A DNA stretch of 38,006 bases, from the NCBI RefSeq assembly GCF_030160295.1, contig NZ_BSOB01000023.1, forward strand, positions 1 to 38,006, given 5' to 3'. This stretch comes from Dyella acidisoli (GTDB lineage Bacteria > Pseudomonadota > Gammaproteobacteria > Xanthomonadales > Rhodanobacteraceae). The position numbers were made by a program, and so were the translations under genes. Every line of letters starts with the position of its first letter. The first letter of the stretch is position 1. The notes under the pieces are model-generated. The model saw nothing but the letters and a program-made list of their open reading frames with translations, was not told the origin of the DNA and searched no databases. Below, piece by piece: positions 26,221 to 35,057 of this stretch.

Positions 26221-27894
26221 ATGACTGAAAGTTTTGCCGAGCTGTTTGAACAGAGCCAACAGGCCATCTCCAAGCTGAAGCCGGGTGCCATCGTCACCGG
26301 CATCGTTGTCGAAATCCGCAACGACGTCGTCGTGATCAACGCCGGCCTGAAGAGCGAAGGCATCGTTCCGATCGAGCAGTTCAAGAGCGAGAACGGCGAG
26401 TTGGAAGTACGCGTGGGCGACGAGGTGAAGGTAGCCCTCGACGCACTGGAAGACGGCTTCGGCGAGACCAAGCTCTCCCGTGAGAAGGCCAAGCGTTCCA
26501 TGGTGTGGGACGACCTCGAGCAGGCCTTCGACAAGGAAGAGACCATCACCGGCAAGATCTCCGGCAAGGTCAAGGGCGGTTTCACCGTCGATATCAAGGA
26601 TGTCCGCGCGTTCCTGCCTGGTTCGCTAGTCGACGTGCGTCCTGTACGCGATCCGGTGTACCTGGAAGGCAAGGATCTCGAATTCAAGATCATCAAGCTG
26701 GACCGCAAGCGCAACAACGTGGTGGTCAGCCGCCGCGCCGTCGTCGAGACCGAGTTCTCCGAGGAGCGCGAGAAGCTGCTGGAACGCCTGACCGAAGGCG
26801 CTGTGGTCAAGGGCACCGTCAAGAACCTCACCGACTACGGCGCGTTCGTGGACCTGGGCGGCATCGACGGCCTGCTGCACATCACCGACATGGCGTGGAA
26901 GCGCGTGCGTCATCCGTCCGAAGTGGTCAATGTGGGCGATGAGCTCGACGTGCGCGTGCTGAAGTACGACCGCGAGCGCAACCGCGTGTCGCTGGGTCTG
27001 AAGCAGCTTGGCGATGATCCGTGGGTCGCTATCTCGCGTCGCTACCCGGTCGGCAGCCGTCTGTTCGGCAAGGTCTCCAACGTCACCGATTACGGCTGCT
27101 TCGTCGAGATCGAGCCGGGTGTGGAAGGCCTAGTCCACGTCTCCGAAATGGATTGGACCAACAAGAACGTCAATCCGGCCAAGGTCGTGCAGGTCGGTGA
27201 CGAAACCGAAGTGATGGTGCTGGACGTGGATGAAGAGCGTCGCCGCATCTCGCTGGGCATCAAGCAGACTCGCTCGAACCCGTGGGAAGCTTTCGCCGCC
27301 ACGCACAAGAAGAACGACAAGGTGTCCGGTCAGATCAAGTCGATCACCGACTTCGGCATCTTCATCGGCCTGGACGGCGGTATCGACGGCTTGGTGCATC
27401 TGTCGGATATCTCCTGGCAGGCGTCCGGCGAAGACCTCGTACGCAACTTCAAGAAGGGCGACGAGATCGAAGCCGTGGTGCTGGCCGTGGATCCGGAGCG
27501 TGAGCGCATCTCGCTCGGCATCAAGCAGATGGAGCAGGATCCGTTTGGCCACTTCATGGCCGTCCATCCGCGTGGCGCGATCGTCACCGGCACGGTGAAG
27601 GAAGTGGACGCCAAGGGTGCGGTGATTGATCTCGGCGACGGCGTCGAGGGTTACCTCCGCGCTAGCGACATCGCCAAGGAACGCATCGACGATGCCACTC
27701 AGCATCTGAAGGTGGGTGACAAGGTGGAAGCGAAGTTCACCGGTATGGATCGCAAGGGTCGCCAGCTCTCGCTGTCGATCCGCGCCAAGGATGAAGAAGA
27801 GCTGCAAGACGCCATGGCCGAATACTCGTCCGCGTCGGGTGGCACGACCAAGCTTGGTGCGCTGCTCAAGGAGCAGCTCAACAAAGCCGAGTAA
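26221..27894 (+). CDS. rpsA: 30S ribosomal protein S1
   Basis: S1 helps the 30S subunit capture and unfold mRNA. The 557-residue length equals E. coli S1. Six S1 (OB-fold) repeats are visible, the last four having the usual G.V..ItdfG.Fv.l.gG.eGLvH.sd pattern (for example [83 protein letters not shown]). The ATG at 26221 starts [13 protein letters not shown], as in other S1 proteins; the in-frame sequence back to 26095 is leader. A terminator follows, then ihfB. Confidence 0.98.
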   Translation: MTESFAELFEQSQQAISKLKPGAIVTGIVVEIRNDVVVINAGLKSEGIVPIEQFKSENGELEVRVGDEVKVALDALEDGFGETKLSREKAKRSMVWDDLEQAFDKEETITGKISGKVKGGFTVDIKDVRAFLPGSLVDVRPVRDPVYLEGKDLEFKIIKLDRKRNNVVVSRRAVVETEFSEEREKLLERLTEGAVVKGTVKNLTDYGAFVDLGGIDGLLHITDMAWKRVRHPSEVVNVGDELDVRVLKYDRERNRVSLGLKQLGDDPWVAISRRYPVGSRLFGKVSNVTDYGCFVEIEPGVEGLVHVSEMDWTNKNVNPAKVVQVGDETEVMVLDVDEERRRISLGIKQTRSNPWEAFAATHKKNDKVSGQIKSITDFGIFIGLDGGIDGLVHLSDISWQASGEDLVRNFKKGDEIEAVVLAVDPERERISLGIKQMEQDPFGHFMAVHPRGAIVTGTVKEVDAKGAVIDLGDGVEGYLRASDIAKERIDDATQHLKVGDKVEAKFTGMDRKGRQLSLSIRAKDEEELQDAMAEYSSASGGTTKLGALLKEQLNKAE

Positions 27895-27906
27895 TGTAGT
27901 GCCTGT

Positions 27907-27933
27907 ATCGGGGCGGTGTTGCGCCGCCCCGAT
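27907..27933 (+). terminator. Hairpin after rpsA
   Basis: ATCGGGGCGG (27907-27916) and CCGCCCCGAT (27924-27933) form a perfect 10-bp stem with a 7-base loop. The T-run is weak (TTCGTTCC), so it may reduce rather than stop read-through into ihfB. Confidence 0.65.
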
Positions 27934-27962
27934 TCGTTCCACGTCACGGACATTGGGGACCC

Positions 27963-28262
27963 ATGACCAAATCCGAGCTGATTGAGGCGCTGGCCAGGCG
28001 CCAGACCCATCTTGCGTTCAGCGACGTCGAGTTGGCGGTGAAGAACGTGATCGAACAGATGAGCCAGGCTCTTGCTGGTGGCGAACGCATCGAGATCCGC
28101 GGTTTTGGGAGCTTCGCACTGCATTACCGTCCGCCTCGCATGGGCCGCAATCCCAAGACGGGTGAAGCGGTGGCTCTGCCCGGCAAACACGTTCCGCACT
28201 TCAAGCCCGGCAAAGAACTGCGCGAACGCGTCAACATGCGGCTGGAGCAGCAAGCCGGCTGA
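27963..28262 (+). CDS. ihfB: Integration host factor subunit beta
   Basis: IhfB is the beta subunit of the DNA-bending heterodimer IHF, which acts in transcription, replication and recombination. The 99-residue protein shows the HU/IHF fold: [50 protein letters not shown] and [16 protein letters not shown]. The NPKTGE arm contains the proline that inserts into the minor groove (in RNPKTG). GGGGA lies seven bases before the ATG. The position downstream of rpsA is conserved in gammaproteobacteria. A strong terminator follows. Confidence 0.97.
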   Translation: MTKSELIEALARRQTHLAFSDVELAVKNVIEQMSQALAGGERIEIRGFGSFALHYRPPRMGRNPKTGEAVALPGKHVPHFKPGKELRERVNMRLEQQAG

Positions 28263-28287
28263 CGCAGCAACAATCACTTATTCCGAC

Positions 28288-28328
28288 AGGCAGGCGGCCT
28301 TTGGGCTGGTCCTGCCTTTTCTTTTTTT
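28288..28328 (+). terminator. Intrinsic terminator after ihfB
   Basis: AGGCAGG (28288-28294) pairs with CCTGCCT (28311-28317), with further inner pairing of GGCC and GGCT, followed by TTTTCTTTTTTT. It is a good rho-independent terminator and separates ihfB from the lapA operon. Confidence 0.88.
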
Positions 28329-28376
28329 GGGTCATCAATCGGGATGTAAGAGCGTGTTTCGGCGCGCAGATTGAAG

Positions 28377-28440
28377 CGTGAACACCAACATCACCATGCG
28401 TGCATAGATTGCGATGTTAGGGTTGTTACACCAACCCGCT
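28377..28440. repeat. Degenerate family B hairpin
   Basis: The segment has CACCAACATC, a central CGATGTTAGGGTTG and ACACCAACCCG, an eroded copy of the 11845-11922 and 33801-33880 elements. Otherwise 28329-28526 holds no recognisable gene; a lapA promoter is expected there but was not pinned down. Confidence 0.5.
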
Positions 28441-28526
28441 TTTACCCCGATTCCCGTCCATCCCCGCACTGAATTGTGAATCACATTCCCCTGTGAGCCG
28501 TTCAGCCAATCGGGTAAAGTCGCGTG

Positions 28527-28787
28527 ATGCGATTGATCGTCACGTTGCTATTGCTACTGTTCATCGCCGGGGGAGTGATCCTGGGGGCGCTCAATGCGGA
28601 CCTCGTGGGATATGACCTCGCGTTTTTACACGTCCAGGTCCCGAAGGGCGCCGCCTTGCTGGCCATGCTGGCGATAGGCTGGGTTCTCGGTGGCCTGACG
28701 GCGTGGCTGGGTGTCACCACACGGCATCGTCGCGAGCGACGACGCGCAGCCAAGGCGCAAAGTGCCAAGGTATCGAAAACAGCATGA
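28527..28787 (+). CDS. lapA: LapA-family (DUF1049) membrane protein
   Basis: The 86-residue protein has two hydrophobic helices (about residues 3-20 and 40-60) and a basic tail (RHRRERRRAAKAQ), the form of LapA (YciS). The VPKGAALLAMLAIGWVLGGL segment is family-like. LapA is a small inner-membrane partner of LapB, involved in lipopolysaccharide assembly and LpxC control. The ATG at 28527 is preferred to GTG at 28524. Its stop overlaps the lapB start as ATGA. Confidence 0.88.
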   Translation: MRLIVTLLLLLFIAGGVILGALNADLVGYDLAFLHVQVPKGAALLAMLAIGWVLGGLTAWLGVTTRHRRERRRAAKAQSAKVSKTA

Positions 28788-29959
28788 GCGTCTTCTATTC
28801 GCTGCTGGCACTGCTCATACCGGCGGCCTTTCTCAGTGGCTGGTGGACCGCGCGGCGGGCAGGTGTGCGTCGGTCTGGGGCACAGGTCAGTGAGCTTTCG
28901 TCCGACTACTTCCGTGGCCTGAACTACCTGCTCAACGAGGAGCAGGACAAGGCGATCGAGGTCTTCCTCAAGCTGGCCGAATACAACCGGGACACCGTAG
29001 AAACGCACTTAGCGTTAGGCAACCTTTTTCGGCGTCGCGGCGAAGTGGATCGAGCCATCCGTCTCCATCAACATCTGGTTTCCAGGCCCGGCTTGTCCGA
29101 GAGCATGAAAACCGTGGCCTTGCTCGAACTGGGCGAGGACTATATGCGTGCCGGTCTGCTCGACCGCGCCGAAGCGCTGTTCTCCGATCTGGTGGCGATG
29201 AACGCGCATGCGCCTTCGGCCCTGCGTCATCTCATCGCGATCTATCAGCACGAGCGCGACTGGCACAAAGCCATCGAACATGCGCGCCGGCTGGAAGCGA
29301 TGACCGGTGAAGAAGAGGCCACCACCATCGCACAGTTCTATTGTGAACTGGCTGAGCAATCCCGTCAGCATGGCGCACGTACCGAAGCGCGCGATTATTT
29401 GCAGCAGGCGTTTGCATCGCAGCCTGATTGCGTGCGCGCCTTCATGCTTACCGGACGTTTGCATGCGGAAGAAGGGCAGCATGCGGAAGCGGTCGATACC
29501 TACGAGCGCGCAGTGGAAGCCGATATTGCATTCGTGCCGGAGATTCTGCCGCCGCTGCTAGACAGCTATGCGCGCTCCGGCCAGATGGCGCGTGCGGAAC
29601 GTTTCCTGCGCGACATCCTCGCGCGCTATCACGGTATTTCGCCGGTACTCGCGCTGACGCATCTGTATCAGCAGCGCGATGGCGAAAAGCCGGCCATCGA
29701 TTTTCTCACCTCGCAATTGCGGCAACGTCCTTCGGTACGTGGCCTGATGGCGTTGATCGATGCCACCATGGACAAGATCGAAGGCGAAGCGCGCGAGAAC
29801 TTCCTGATCCTGCGTGACCTTACGCGCAAGCTGCTCGAAGGCCAGGCCATGTATCGCTGCAGCCACTGCGGTTTCGGTACCAAGGCGCATCACTGGCAGT
29901 GTCCAAGCTGCAAAGGGTGGAGCACGATCAGGCCGATCCATGGTGTTGCCAATGAGTAA
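28784..29959 (+). CDS. lapB: Lipopolysaccharide assembly protein LapB
   Basis: LapB (YciM) is an inner-membrane TPR protein that with FtsH controls LpxC and so lipid A synthesis. The 391-residue protein (E. coli 389) has an N-terminal membrane helix (LLALLIPAAFLSGWWTAR), several TPR units (for example AIEVFLKLAEYNRDTVETHLALGNLFRRRGEVD), and the C-terminal rubredoxin-type metal site YRCSHCG with CPSCKGW (CxxC...CxxC), which is essential in LapB. It starts inside the lapA stop (ATGA at 28784) and overlaps the next gene by eight bases. Confidence 0.96.
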   Translation: MSVFYSLLALLIPAAFLSGWWTARRAGVRRSGAQVSELSSDYFRGLNYLLNEEQDKAIEVFLKLAEYNRDTVETHLALGNLFRRRGEVDRAIRLHQHLVSRPGLSESMKTVALLELGEDYMRAGLLDRAEALFSDLVAMNAHAPSALRHLIAIYQHERDWHKAIEHARRLEAMTGEEEATTIAQFYCELAEQSRQHGARTEARDYLQQAFASQPDCVRAFMLTGRLHAEEGQHAEAVDTYERAVEADIAFVPEILPPLLDSYARSGQMARAERFLRDILARYHGISPVLALTHLYQQRDGEKPAIDFLTSQLRQRPSVRGLMALIDATMDKIEGEARENFLILRDLTRKLLEGQAMYRCSHCGFGTKAHHWQCPSCKGWSTIRPIHGVANE

Positions 29960-30998
29960 CACGATCGTGGCCAATCTCGCCCCGATCATGCTCGCTGTAT
30001 TGTTTGCCTTCCTGATTGCATGGGGAGTTGTGCGTGCGGCTATCGCCTATGCGCATCGCCGCGGCTTGTTCGATCAGCCGGGGCAGCGGCGCTCGCATAA
30101 AATTCCCACGCCGCGCGGCGGCGGCATCGGCATCGTCATAGCGGTACTCATCACATTGCCGCTATGCCTGCTGCAAACCGCATCGCCATGGCCGCTTCAC
30201 GTCGTGATTACGCTATGGGTGGCCATCACCCTGATCGCATTGATTGGTTGGTGGGACGATCACAGTTCCTTGCCAGTGCTTCCACGCTTCGGGGTGCAAA
30301 TACTGGCCGTTGCCTTGTTTTCGGTGGCGCTGATGGCAGGTGGTCCGAGTTGGCTATGGCTGCCGCTATGGGTGCTCGGCGGAGCGTGGAGCGTCAACTT
30401 GCATAACTTCATGGATGGCGTCGATGGCCTGCTCGCGCAGCAGGGCATGTTCGTAGCCTGCGGCCTTGCCGTGCTCGCTTGGCAGATCGGCCAACCCACG
30501 TTGGCAGGCGCAGCTTTTTGCGTGGCGACAGCTTGCCTGGGGTTCTGGTGCTACAACCGTTCTCCGGCGCGCATTTTCATGGGGGATGTGGGCAGCGGCG
30601 CCATCGGCCTGCTGCTTTTTGCATTGACCGCGATGCTTTGGCGCCTGCATTGGCCGCTGGTGTGGCCGGCTCTGATTCTCAGTTCAGCTTTCGTGACGGA
30701 TGCCAGCCTTACTCTGCTGCTCCGTATGACGGGAGGACGGCGCTGGTACACTGCGCACCGCGAGCATCTGTATCAATGGATCGTGCGCAGGGGCCATACG
30801 CATGCGGTAAGTGTAGCGTGGTATTTGGGGTGGAATCTGCTGGTCGCAGCGCCTATGGCTGCATTGGCATGGGTAAAACCAGGGATCGGGCTATTGGCCT
30901 GCATCGTCACTTATGGGATCGCCGCCGCGGTTTGGTTGGTAACCAAGCGACGACTGATCCGGCGAGATCGATACAAGGTTCGTCATGTCCATACGTAA
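29952..30998 (+). CDS. Polyprenyl-phosphate sugar-1-phosphate transferase (WecA/WbpL-like)
   Basis: The 348-residue, multi-span protein belongs to the MraY/WecA/WbpL family, which starts O-antigen or related glycans by moving a HexNAc-1-phosphate from UDP to undecaprenyl phosphate at the inner membrane. Motifs: HKIPTPRGGGIG, the Asp pair in GWWDDHSSLP, LHNFMDGVDGLLAQQG, FMGDVGSGAIG and HREHLYQ near the C-terminus, the last typical of the WbpL-type. The ATG at 29952 overlaps lapB by eight bases (ATGAGTAA); an in-frame ATG at 29940 is possible. The gene overlaps the next by 14 bases, so the three are one operon. Sugar specificity is not known. Confidence 0.9.
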   Translation: MSNTIVANLAPIMLAVLFAFLIAWGVVRAAIAYAHRRGLFDQPGQRRSHKIPTPRGGGIGIVIAVLITLPLCLLQTASPWPLHVVITLWVAITLIALIGWWDDHSSLPVLPRFGVQILAVALFSVALMAGGPSWLWLPLWVLGGAWSVNLHNFMDGVDGLLAQQGMFVACGLAVLAWQIGQPTLAGAAFCVATACLGFWCYNRSPARIFMGDVGSGAIGLLLFALTAMLWRLHWPLVWPALILSSAFVTDASLTLLLRMTGGRRWYTAHREHLYQWIVRRGHTHAVSVAWYLGWNLLVAAPMAALAWVKPGIGLLACIVTYGIAAAVWLVTKRRLIRRDRYKVRHVHT

Positions 30999-32880
30999 AT
31001 GGGTTGGCACAGTTCATCCACGGGCAGCAGTCGTCATACATGACCTGCTGGTTACCGCCTTGGCTTGGTGGGTCGCCAAAGAATTGCGCTATGCCTTGGA
31101 CCCCAAACTGATTGTCGGCTTCGAGTCGTACGAATTTCCAATCGTGCTGTTTGTGCAAGGACTGGTCTACGCATGGACCGGCCTGTACAAAGGCGTTTGG
31201 CGCTTTGCCAGCCTGCCGGACCTATGGAACATCCTGCGTGCAGCCATCGTAGGTACGGTGGCGATCGGCGTTTCGTTGTTCCTGTATGGACGTCTGGACG
31301 GCGTGCCGCGTTCGGTACTGCTGTTGTACCCGTTTGTACTCGCGCTGTTCCTCGGTACGCCGCGCTTGGCGTATCGCTTCTGGAAAGACAGCCGTATCGA
31401 TCTGTTCGTCAATGCCAAGACACAACGCGTGCTGATCGTCGGTGCCGATAGCGCGGGCGAAGCACTCTCGCGCGATCTGCATCGCGATACACGTTACGTG
31501 GTTGTAGGCTTCGTGGACGATCGGCGCTCGTTACGCGGCGCGCGTATCAACGGCAAGCCTGTGCTGGGCACATTGGAACAGCTGCCGGACGTCGCCAAGG
31601 AAGCGGCTGTGCAGATGCTATTGATTGCTTTGCCTGGCGCCACTGCGCGGCAAATGCGTCAAGTGGTGGAACTGTGTGATCGCACGGGTTTGCCTTATCG
31701 CACGGTGCCAAAGCTGGAAGACGTCGTGGCAGGGCGCGCGCAGTTCAATCAGATCAAGGAAGTCTCGATCGAGGATCTGCTCGGACGCGACGCCGTCGAG
31801 TTGGATTGGACACGCATTCGCGAAACGCTGACCAACCGCCGGGTGCTGGTCACGGGTGGTGGCGGTTCGATCGGTTCGGAATTGTGTCGGCAGGTCGCGC
31901 GGCTCGGCGTGCAGGCGCTTACCATCGTCGAATCGTGCGAATACAACTTATATCAAATTTCGCAGGAACTGCGCGCGGCCTATCCAGAGCTGCTGCTCAA
32001 CAGCGTGCTCGCCGACTGCGGTGATTCCGTCGCCATGCGCCGCCTGTTCGGCGAAGCGAAGCCGCAGGTGGTTTTCCATGCAGCCGCCTACAAGCATGTG
32101 CCCATGCTGCAAGGGCAGTTGCGCACAGCCGTGCGCAACAATGTGATGGCCACGCGCAACGTGGCGGATCTGTCGAGCGAAAGCGGCGTGGAATGTTTCG
32201 TGCTGATTTCCACCGACAAGGCCGTCAACCCGACCAGCGTGATGGGCGCGTGCAAGCGCATCGCGGAAATCTATTGCCAGAATCTCAACGCCCATTCGAA
32301 CACGCACTTCATCACGGTGCGGTTTGGCAACGTATTGGATTCGGCCGGTTCGGTGGTGCCGCTGTTCCGCCAACAAATCCAGGCGGGTGGTCCAATAACG
32401 GTCACGCATCCGGAAATCTCGCGCTACTTCATGACCATTCCGGAGGCTACGCAGCTGATCCTGCAGGCGGCGGCCATCGGGCAGGGAGGCGAAATCTTCG
32501 CGTTGGACATGGGTGAGCCGGTCAAGATCCGTGATCTGGCTGAGCAGATGATCCGGCTTGCCGGCAAGAAACCCGGCACCGAAATCCCGATCGTCTACAC
32601 CGGCCTGCGTTCCGGCGAAAAATTGTTCGAAGAGTTGTTCCATCCACTGGAAAACTACAGCGCGACGACACACGCCAAGATATTTCTAGCGCAGCATCGG
32701 CCAGTATCGTGGGATCTGCTGCAGGCGCAGATCGCCCGCGCCACCGAGGCCATACGCAGCTTCAACGAAGAAGAACTACGCCAATGCGTATCCAGTCTGC
32801 TCCCCTCGTTCAGTTGGAACGACGTCGCCCAACCGAACAATGTTATTCCGCTGCGCCGAAACGAAATTGGAGAGAAGTGA
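30985..32880 (+). CDS. Nucleotide-sugar 4,6-dehydratase (WbpM/PglF/CapD-like)
   Basis: The 631-residue protein has four N-terminal membrane helices (to about residue 125), a Rossmann domain starting VLIVGADSAGEALSR, and a C-terminal short-chain dehydrogenase domain with TGGGGSIGSELCRQV (about 289). The catalytic region is STDKAVNPTSVMGACKR (about 409), with Met in place of the usual Tyr, as in WbpM-type UDP-HexNAc 4,6-dehydratases. They make the 4-keto-6-deoxy precursors of rare amino sugars in surface glycans. It sits behind the WbpL-like gene (14-base overlap) and before galU, so these form an O-antigen type set. Sugar identity is inferred. Confidence 0.93.
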   Translation: MSIRKWVGTVHPRAAVVIHDLLVTALAWWVAKELRYALDPKLIVGFESYEFPIVLFVQGLVYAWTGLYKGVWRFASLPDLWNILRAAIVGTVAIGVSLFLYGRLDGVPRSVLLLYPFVLALFLGTPRLAYRFWKDSRIDLFVNAKTQRVLIVGADSAGEALSRDLHRDTRYVVVGFVDDRRSLRGARINGKPVLGTLEQLPDVAKEAAVQMLLIALPGATARQMRQVVELCDRTGLPYRTVPKLEDVVAGRAQFNQIKEVSIEDLLGRDAVELDWTRIRETLTNRRVLVTGGGGSIGSELCRQVARLGVQALTIVESCEYNLYQISQELRAAYPELLLNSVLADCGDSVAMRRLFGEAKPQVVFHAAAYKHVPMLQGQLRTAVRNNVMATRNVADLSSESGVECFVLISTDKAVNPTSVMGACKRIAEIYCQNLNAHSNTHFITVRFGNVLDSAGSVVPLFRQQIQAGGPITVTHPEISRYFMTIPEATQLILQAAAIGQGGEIFALDMGEPVKIRDLAEQMIRLAGKKPGTEIPIVYTGLRSGEKLFEELFHPLENYSATTHAKIFLAQHRPVSWDLLQAQIARATEAIRSFNEEELRQCVSSLLPSFSWNDVAQPNNVIPLRRNEIGEK

Positions 32881-33753
32881 GTGAGTAAACCATTGCGCAA
32901 GGTGGTGTTTCCGGTGGCTGGTCTCGGCACGCGTTTTCTTCCGGCCACCAAGGTGGTCGCCAAGGAAATGCTGCCGGTGCTGGACAAACCCCTCATCCAG
33001 TACGCGGTCGATGAAGCCGTCGATGCCGGGGCCGATACACTGATTTTCGTCACCAATCGCTACAAGCACGCCATCGCCGACTACTTCGACAAGGCGTACG
33101 AGCTGGAGGCCAAGCTGCAGGAAAAAGGCAAGGACGAGTTGCTGGCGCTCGTGCAAGGCACGCTTCCCCGTAGTGTGCGGGCGATCTTTGTCACGCAGCC
33201 GGAAGCGCTGGGTCTTGGCCACGCAGTGCTGTGTGCGAAGCCTGTGGTCGGCGATGAGCCGTTCGGCGTGGTCCTTCCGGACGACTTGATCTGGAATCGC
33301 GGCAAGGGTGCGCTGCGCCAGATGGCCGAACTGGGCGAAGCCGAGCACGCTGGCGTGATCGCAGTAGAAGAAGTGCCCCACGACCAGACCGACAAGTACG
33401 GCATCGTCGACGCTGAACCGATCAACGAGCGCAGCGCCCGTATCCGCTTCATGGTCGAGAAACCCAAGCCGGCGGATGCGCCATCCAATCTGGCGGTGGT
33501 TGGTCGCTACGTGTTGCCGGGCCGCATCTTCCAGTTGCTCGAGCAGACCAAGCCTGGCGCAGGTGGTGAAATCCAGCTCACCGATGCCATCGAAGCCTTG
33601 CTGGTGGAGCAGGGCAAGGTGCTTGCCTATCGCTTCGAAGGTACTCGCTTCGACTGTGGCAACAAAGCCGGCCTTGTGCGCGCCACCATGCATATGGCGA
33701 TGCAGGATCCGGGCTTGGCGAAGGTCGTGCGCGAAGTCGCCAGCACGCTCTGA
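32881..33753 (+). CDS. galU: UTP-glucose-1-phosphate uridylyltransferase
   Basis: GalU makes UDP-glucose for surface polysaccharides and trehalose. The 290-residue protein has the nucleotidyltransferase signature VFPVAGLGTRFLPATKVVAKEMLPVLDKPLIQYAVDEA (residues 9-46, given here in parts as VFPVAGLGTRFLPATK and EMLPVLDKPLIQY), with VLPDDLIWN and PGAGGEIQLTDAI. The GTG at 32881 is directly after the TGA of the previous gene and is preceded by GGAGA, seven bases upstream. The strong terminator at 33765 ends the lapA-galU operon. In xanthomonads galU is needed for polysaccharide and virulence. Confidence 0.96.
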   Translation: MSKPLRKVVFPVAGLGTRFLPATKVVAKEMLPVLDKPLIQYAVDEAVDAGADTLIFVTNRYKHAIADYFDKAYELEAKLQEKGKDELLALVQGTLPRSVRAIFVTQPEALGLGHAVLCAKPVVGDEPFGVVLPDDLIWNRGKGALRQMAELGEAEHAGVIAVEEVPHDQTDKYGIVDAEPINERSARIRFMVEKPKPADAPSNLAVVGRYVLPGRIFQLLEQTKPGAGGEIQLTDAIEALLVEQGKVLAYRFEGTRFDCGNKAGLVRATMHMAMQDPGLAKVVREVASTL

Positions 33754-33764
33754 GTGAATAGCCG

Positions 33765-33793
33765 AACGGCCGCCCAAATGGGGCGGCCGTTTT
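33765..33793 (+). terminator. Intrinsic terminator after galU
   Basis: AACGGCCGCCC (33765-33775), AAATG loop, GGGCGGCCGTT (33781-33791), then TTTT. The 11-bp perfect stem is a strong rho-independent terminator for the lapA-to-galU operon. Confidence 0.93.
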
Positions 33794-33800
33794 CCCTGAT

Positions 33801-33880
33801 GTGCGTGGGTTGAGGTGCAAACCCCAACGTCGCGATGTGCGTGCACGGCCATGTTGGGGTTTGCACCTCAACCTACGCAT
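33801..33880. repeat. REP/BIME-like hairpin (family B), near-perfect 28-bp arms
   Basis: The arm 33801-33828 (core TTGAGGTGCAAACCCCAAC) is the reverse complement of 33853-33880 with only one or two mismatches, and the loop is 24 bases. It is the best-preserved copy of the family seen at 11845-11922, between galU and a leftward gene. Confidence 0.88.
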
Positions 33881-33923
33881 CTTAAGCAGGTGCCATTCGG
33901 GTGATGATGGTTTTGATTTTTCA

Positions 33924-34697
33924 TCAAACCGTCAAAAACACACCTGCCGCGATGGCTATAACGCCGATGGCCTGCGCTACAAGCCTGCTTGCTGGCGCAA
34001 GGCGTTCGGCGGTGATGGCTACTGTAACGAACGCCATCGCGCGCAGATCCATCACGCCTATCACCAACTGAATCGCTGTCAGATTGGCGCAGCTCAGGCA
34101 GCAATGGAGCCCCAGGCACATGCCTTGCCGCCATGCGGTGCTTGTCTGCGCAGGCAGCAAATGAGCGTGATGTAACGCTTCCCGGCAACGCGCAAGATTG
34201 TGGGTTTTCCAAGGGGTGAGCTGAAGTGCGCCGGACATCAAAACGATCACGCCAACCATCACCGGAACAACGCGCGCCAACGCCGGCCATTGCATTTCCG
34301 CTGCCGTCAACGTGACACCTAGTGGAAATACGAGCAATCCGAACAAGGTCCACGCGAAGAAATATCCCATGCCCACCAGCACAGTCAGCAGTTCCAACTG
34401 TAGACCATCGGTCGTGCTTACGGCCTGACGATAGCGTCGCAATGTAGGAATCAGGGATGGCAACATCATCGCAGCCATCATTATGTCCCACATGGCAATG
34501 AACGCCGCCGCGGCGCCACCCCATGTTTGACCGGGCATTCGCATCCACGTCATCGACATCGTCCAGCCGCCTGGCATCGGCATGGCATTCATGGCCGACA
34601 TCGACGCGCACCCCACTATCGTCAGTATCGCACTGATTGCGAAGAGCGCCGCCGAGGTGGCAAAGAAGGCGCGTTCGGATGTTTGCGAGGCAATCAT
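33924..34697 (-). CDS. DUF2182-family membrane protein (predicted metal-binding)
   Basis: The 257-residue protein has about six hydrophobic segments. Its signatures are MWDIMMAAMMLPSLIPTLRRY (about 70-90), WTLFGLLVFPLG, and CLGLHCCLSCANLTAIQL with VITAERLAP-type helix; these mark the DUF2182 family, annotated as predicted metal-binding membrane proteins. The His/Cys/Met-rich sequence (MNAMPMPGGWTMSMTWMRMP) could bind copper or another soft metal, but no activity is known. The ATG at 34697 is used; a TTG at 34709 is possible. It is alone on the minus strand, with a structured element 65 bp upstream. Confidence 0.83.
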   Translation of the reverse strand: MIASQTSERAFFATSAALFAISAILTIVGCASMSAMNAMPMPGGWTMSMTWMRMPGQTWGGAAAAFIAMWDIMMAAMMLPSLIPTLRRYRQAVSTTDGLQLELLTVLVGMGYFFAWTLFGLLVFPLGVTLTAAEMQWPALARVVPVMVGVIVLMSGALQLTPWKTHNLARCREALHHAHLLPAQTSTAWRQGMCLGLHCCLSCANLTAIQLVIGVMDLRAMAFVTVAITAERLAPASRLVAQAIGVIAIAAGVFLTV

Positions 34698-34761
34698 GGG
34701 GCGTCTCAATGGGGTGGCTCATGAGATCGACGAAGCGGGTGCCGCGTTTTCGACACCCAGT

Positions 34762-35050
34762 AGGGATGCTCTGATCTATTCCACGCACCCGGCATGACGT
34801 CCAGAAGGCTCGCAGGGTGTGTTGCGCGGCACAGGGCAGACTGGCCGTCTGTTCAAGCCGCGCGGCGCAGGCTGCGAGCCTTCTGGACGTCACCCCGTCA
34901 TTTAAATTCAAGATGTTGGGGCCGCACTGTATGCGCGTCTGGCTGCGCCCCAGCGTCTAGACAGACAGCCAGTCTGCCTTCGCCACTGGGGCGTAGCCAG
35001 ACGCGCATACAGTGCGGTGACGGGTACGTGGAATAGATCAGAGCATCCCT
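34762..35050. repeat. Nested palindromic element with two inner hairpins
   Basis: Outer arms 34762-34785 and 35027-35050 are perfect 24-bp reverse complements (core GGATGCTCTGATCTATTCC), and weaker pairing extends them inward by about 10 bp. Inside are two further stems: TGACGTCCAGAAGGCTCGCA (34795-34814) with 34873-34892, 20 bp perfect, and 34922-34944 with 34995-35017, 23 bp perfect plus 8 more pairs after one G-T. The two loops are themselves reverse complements (core GGCAGACTGG at 34835-34844 against CCAGTCTGCC at 34969-34978). It fills the gap between the DUF2182 and DUF899 genes. No coding potential was recognised in 34710-35057. Confidence 0.93.
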
Positions 35051-35057
35051 TAGTGCT

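Noticed and set aside
28471-28481. CRP-like site TGTGA-A-TCACA upstream of lapA
   Set aside because: The half-sites are separated by one base rather than six, so it does not fit CRP or Clp.
34762-35050. tRNA or known structured RNA
   Set aside because: The nested stems are far longer than tRNA arms and show no conserved tRNA bases; I recognise no known RNA family.
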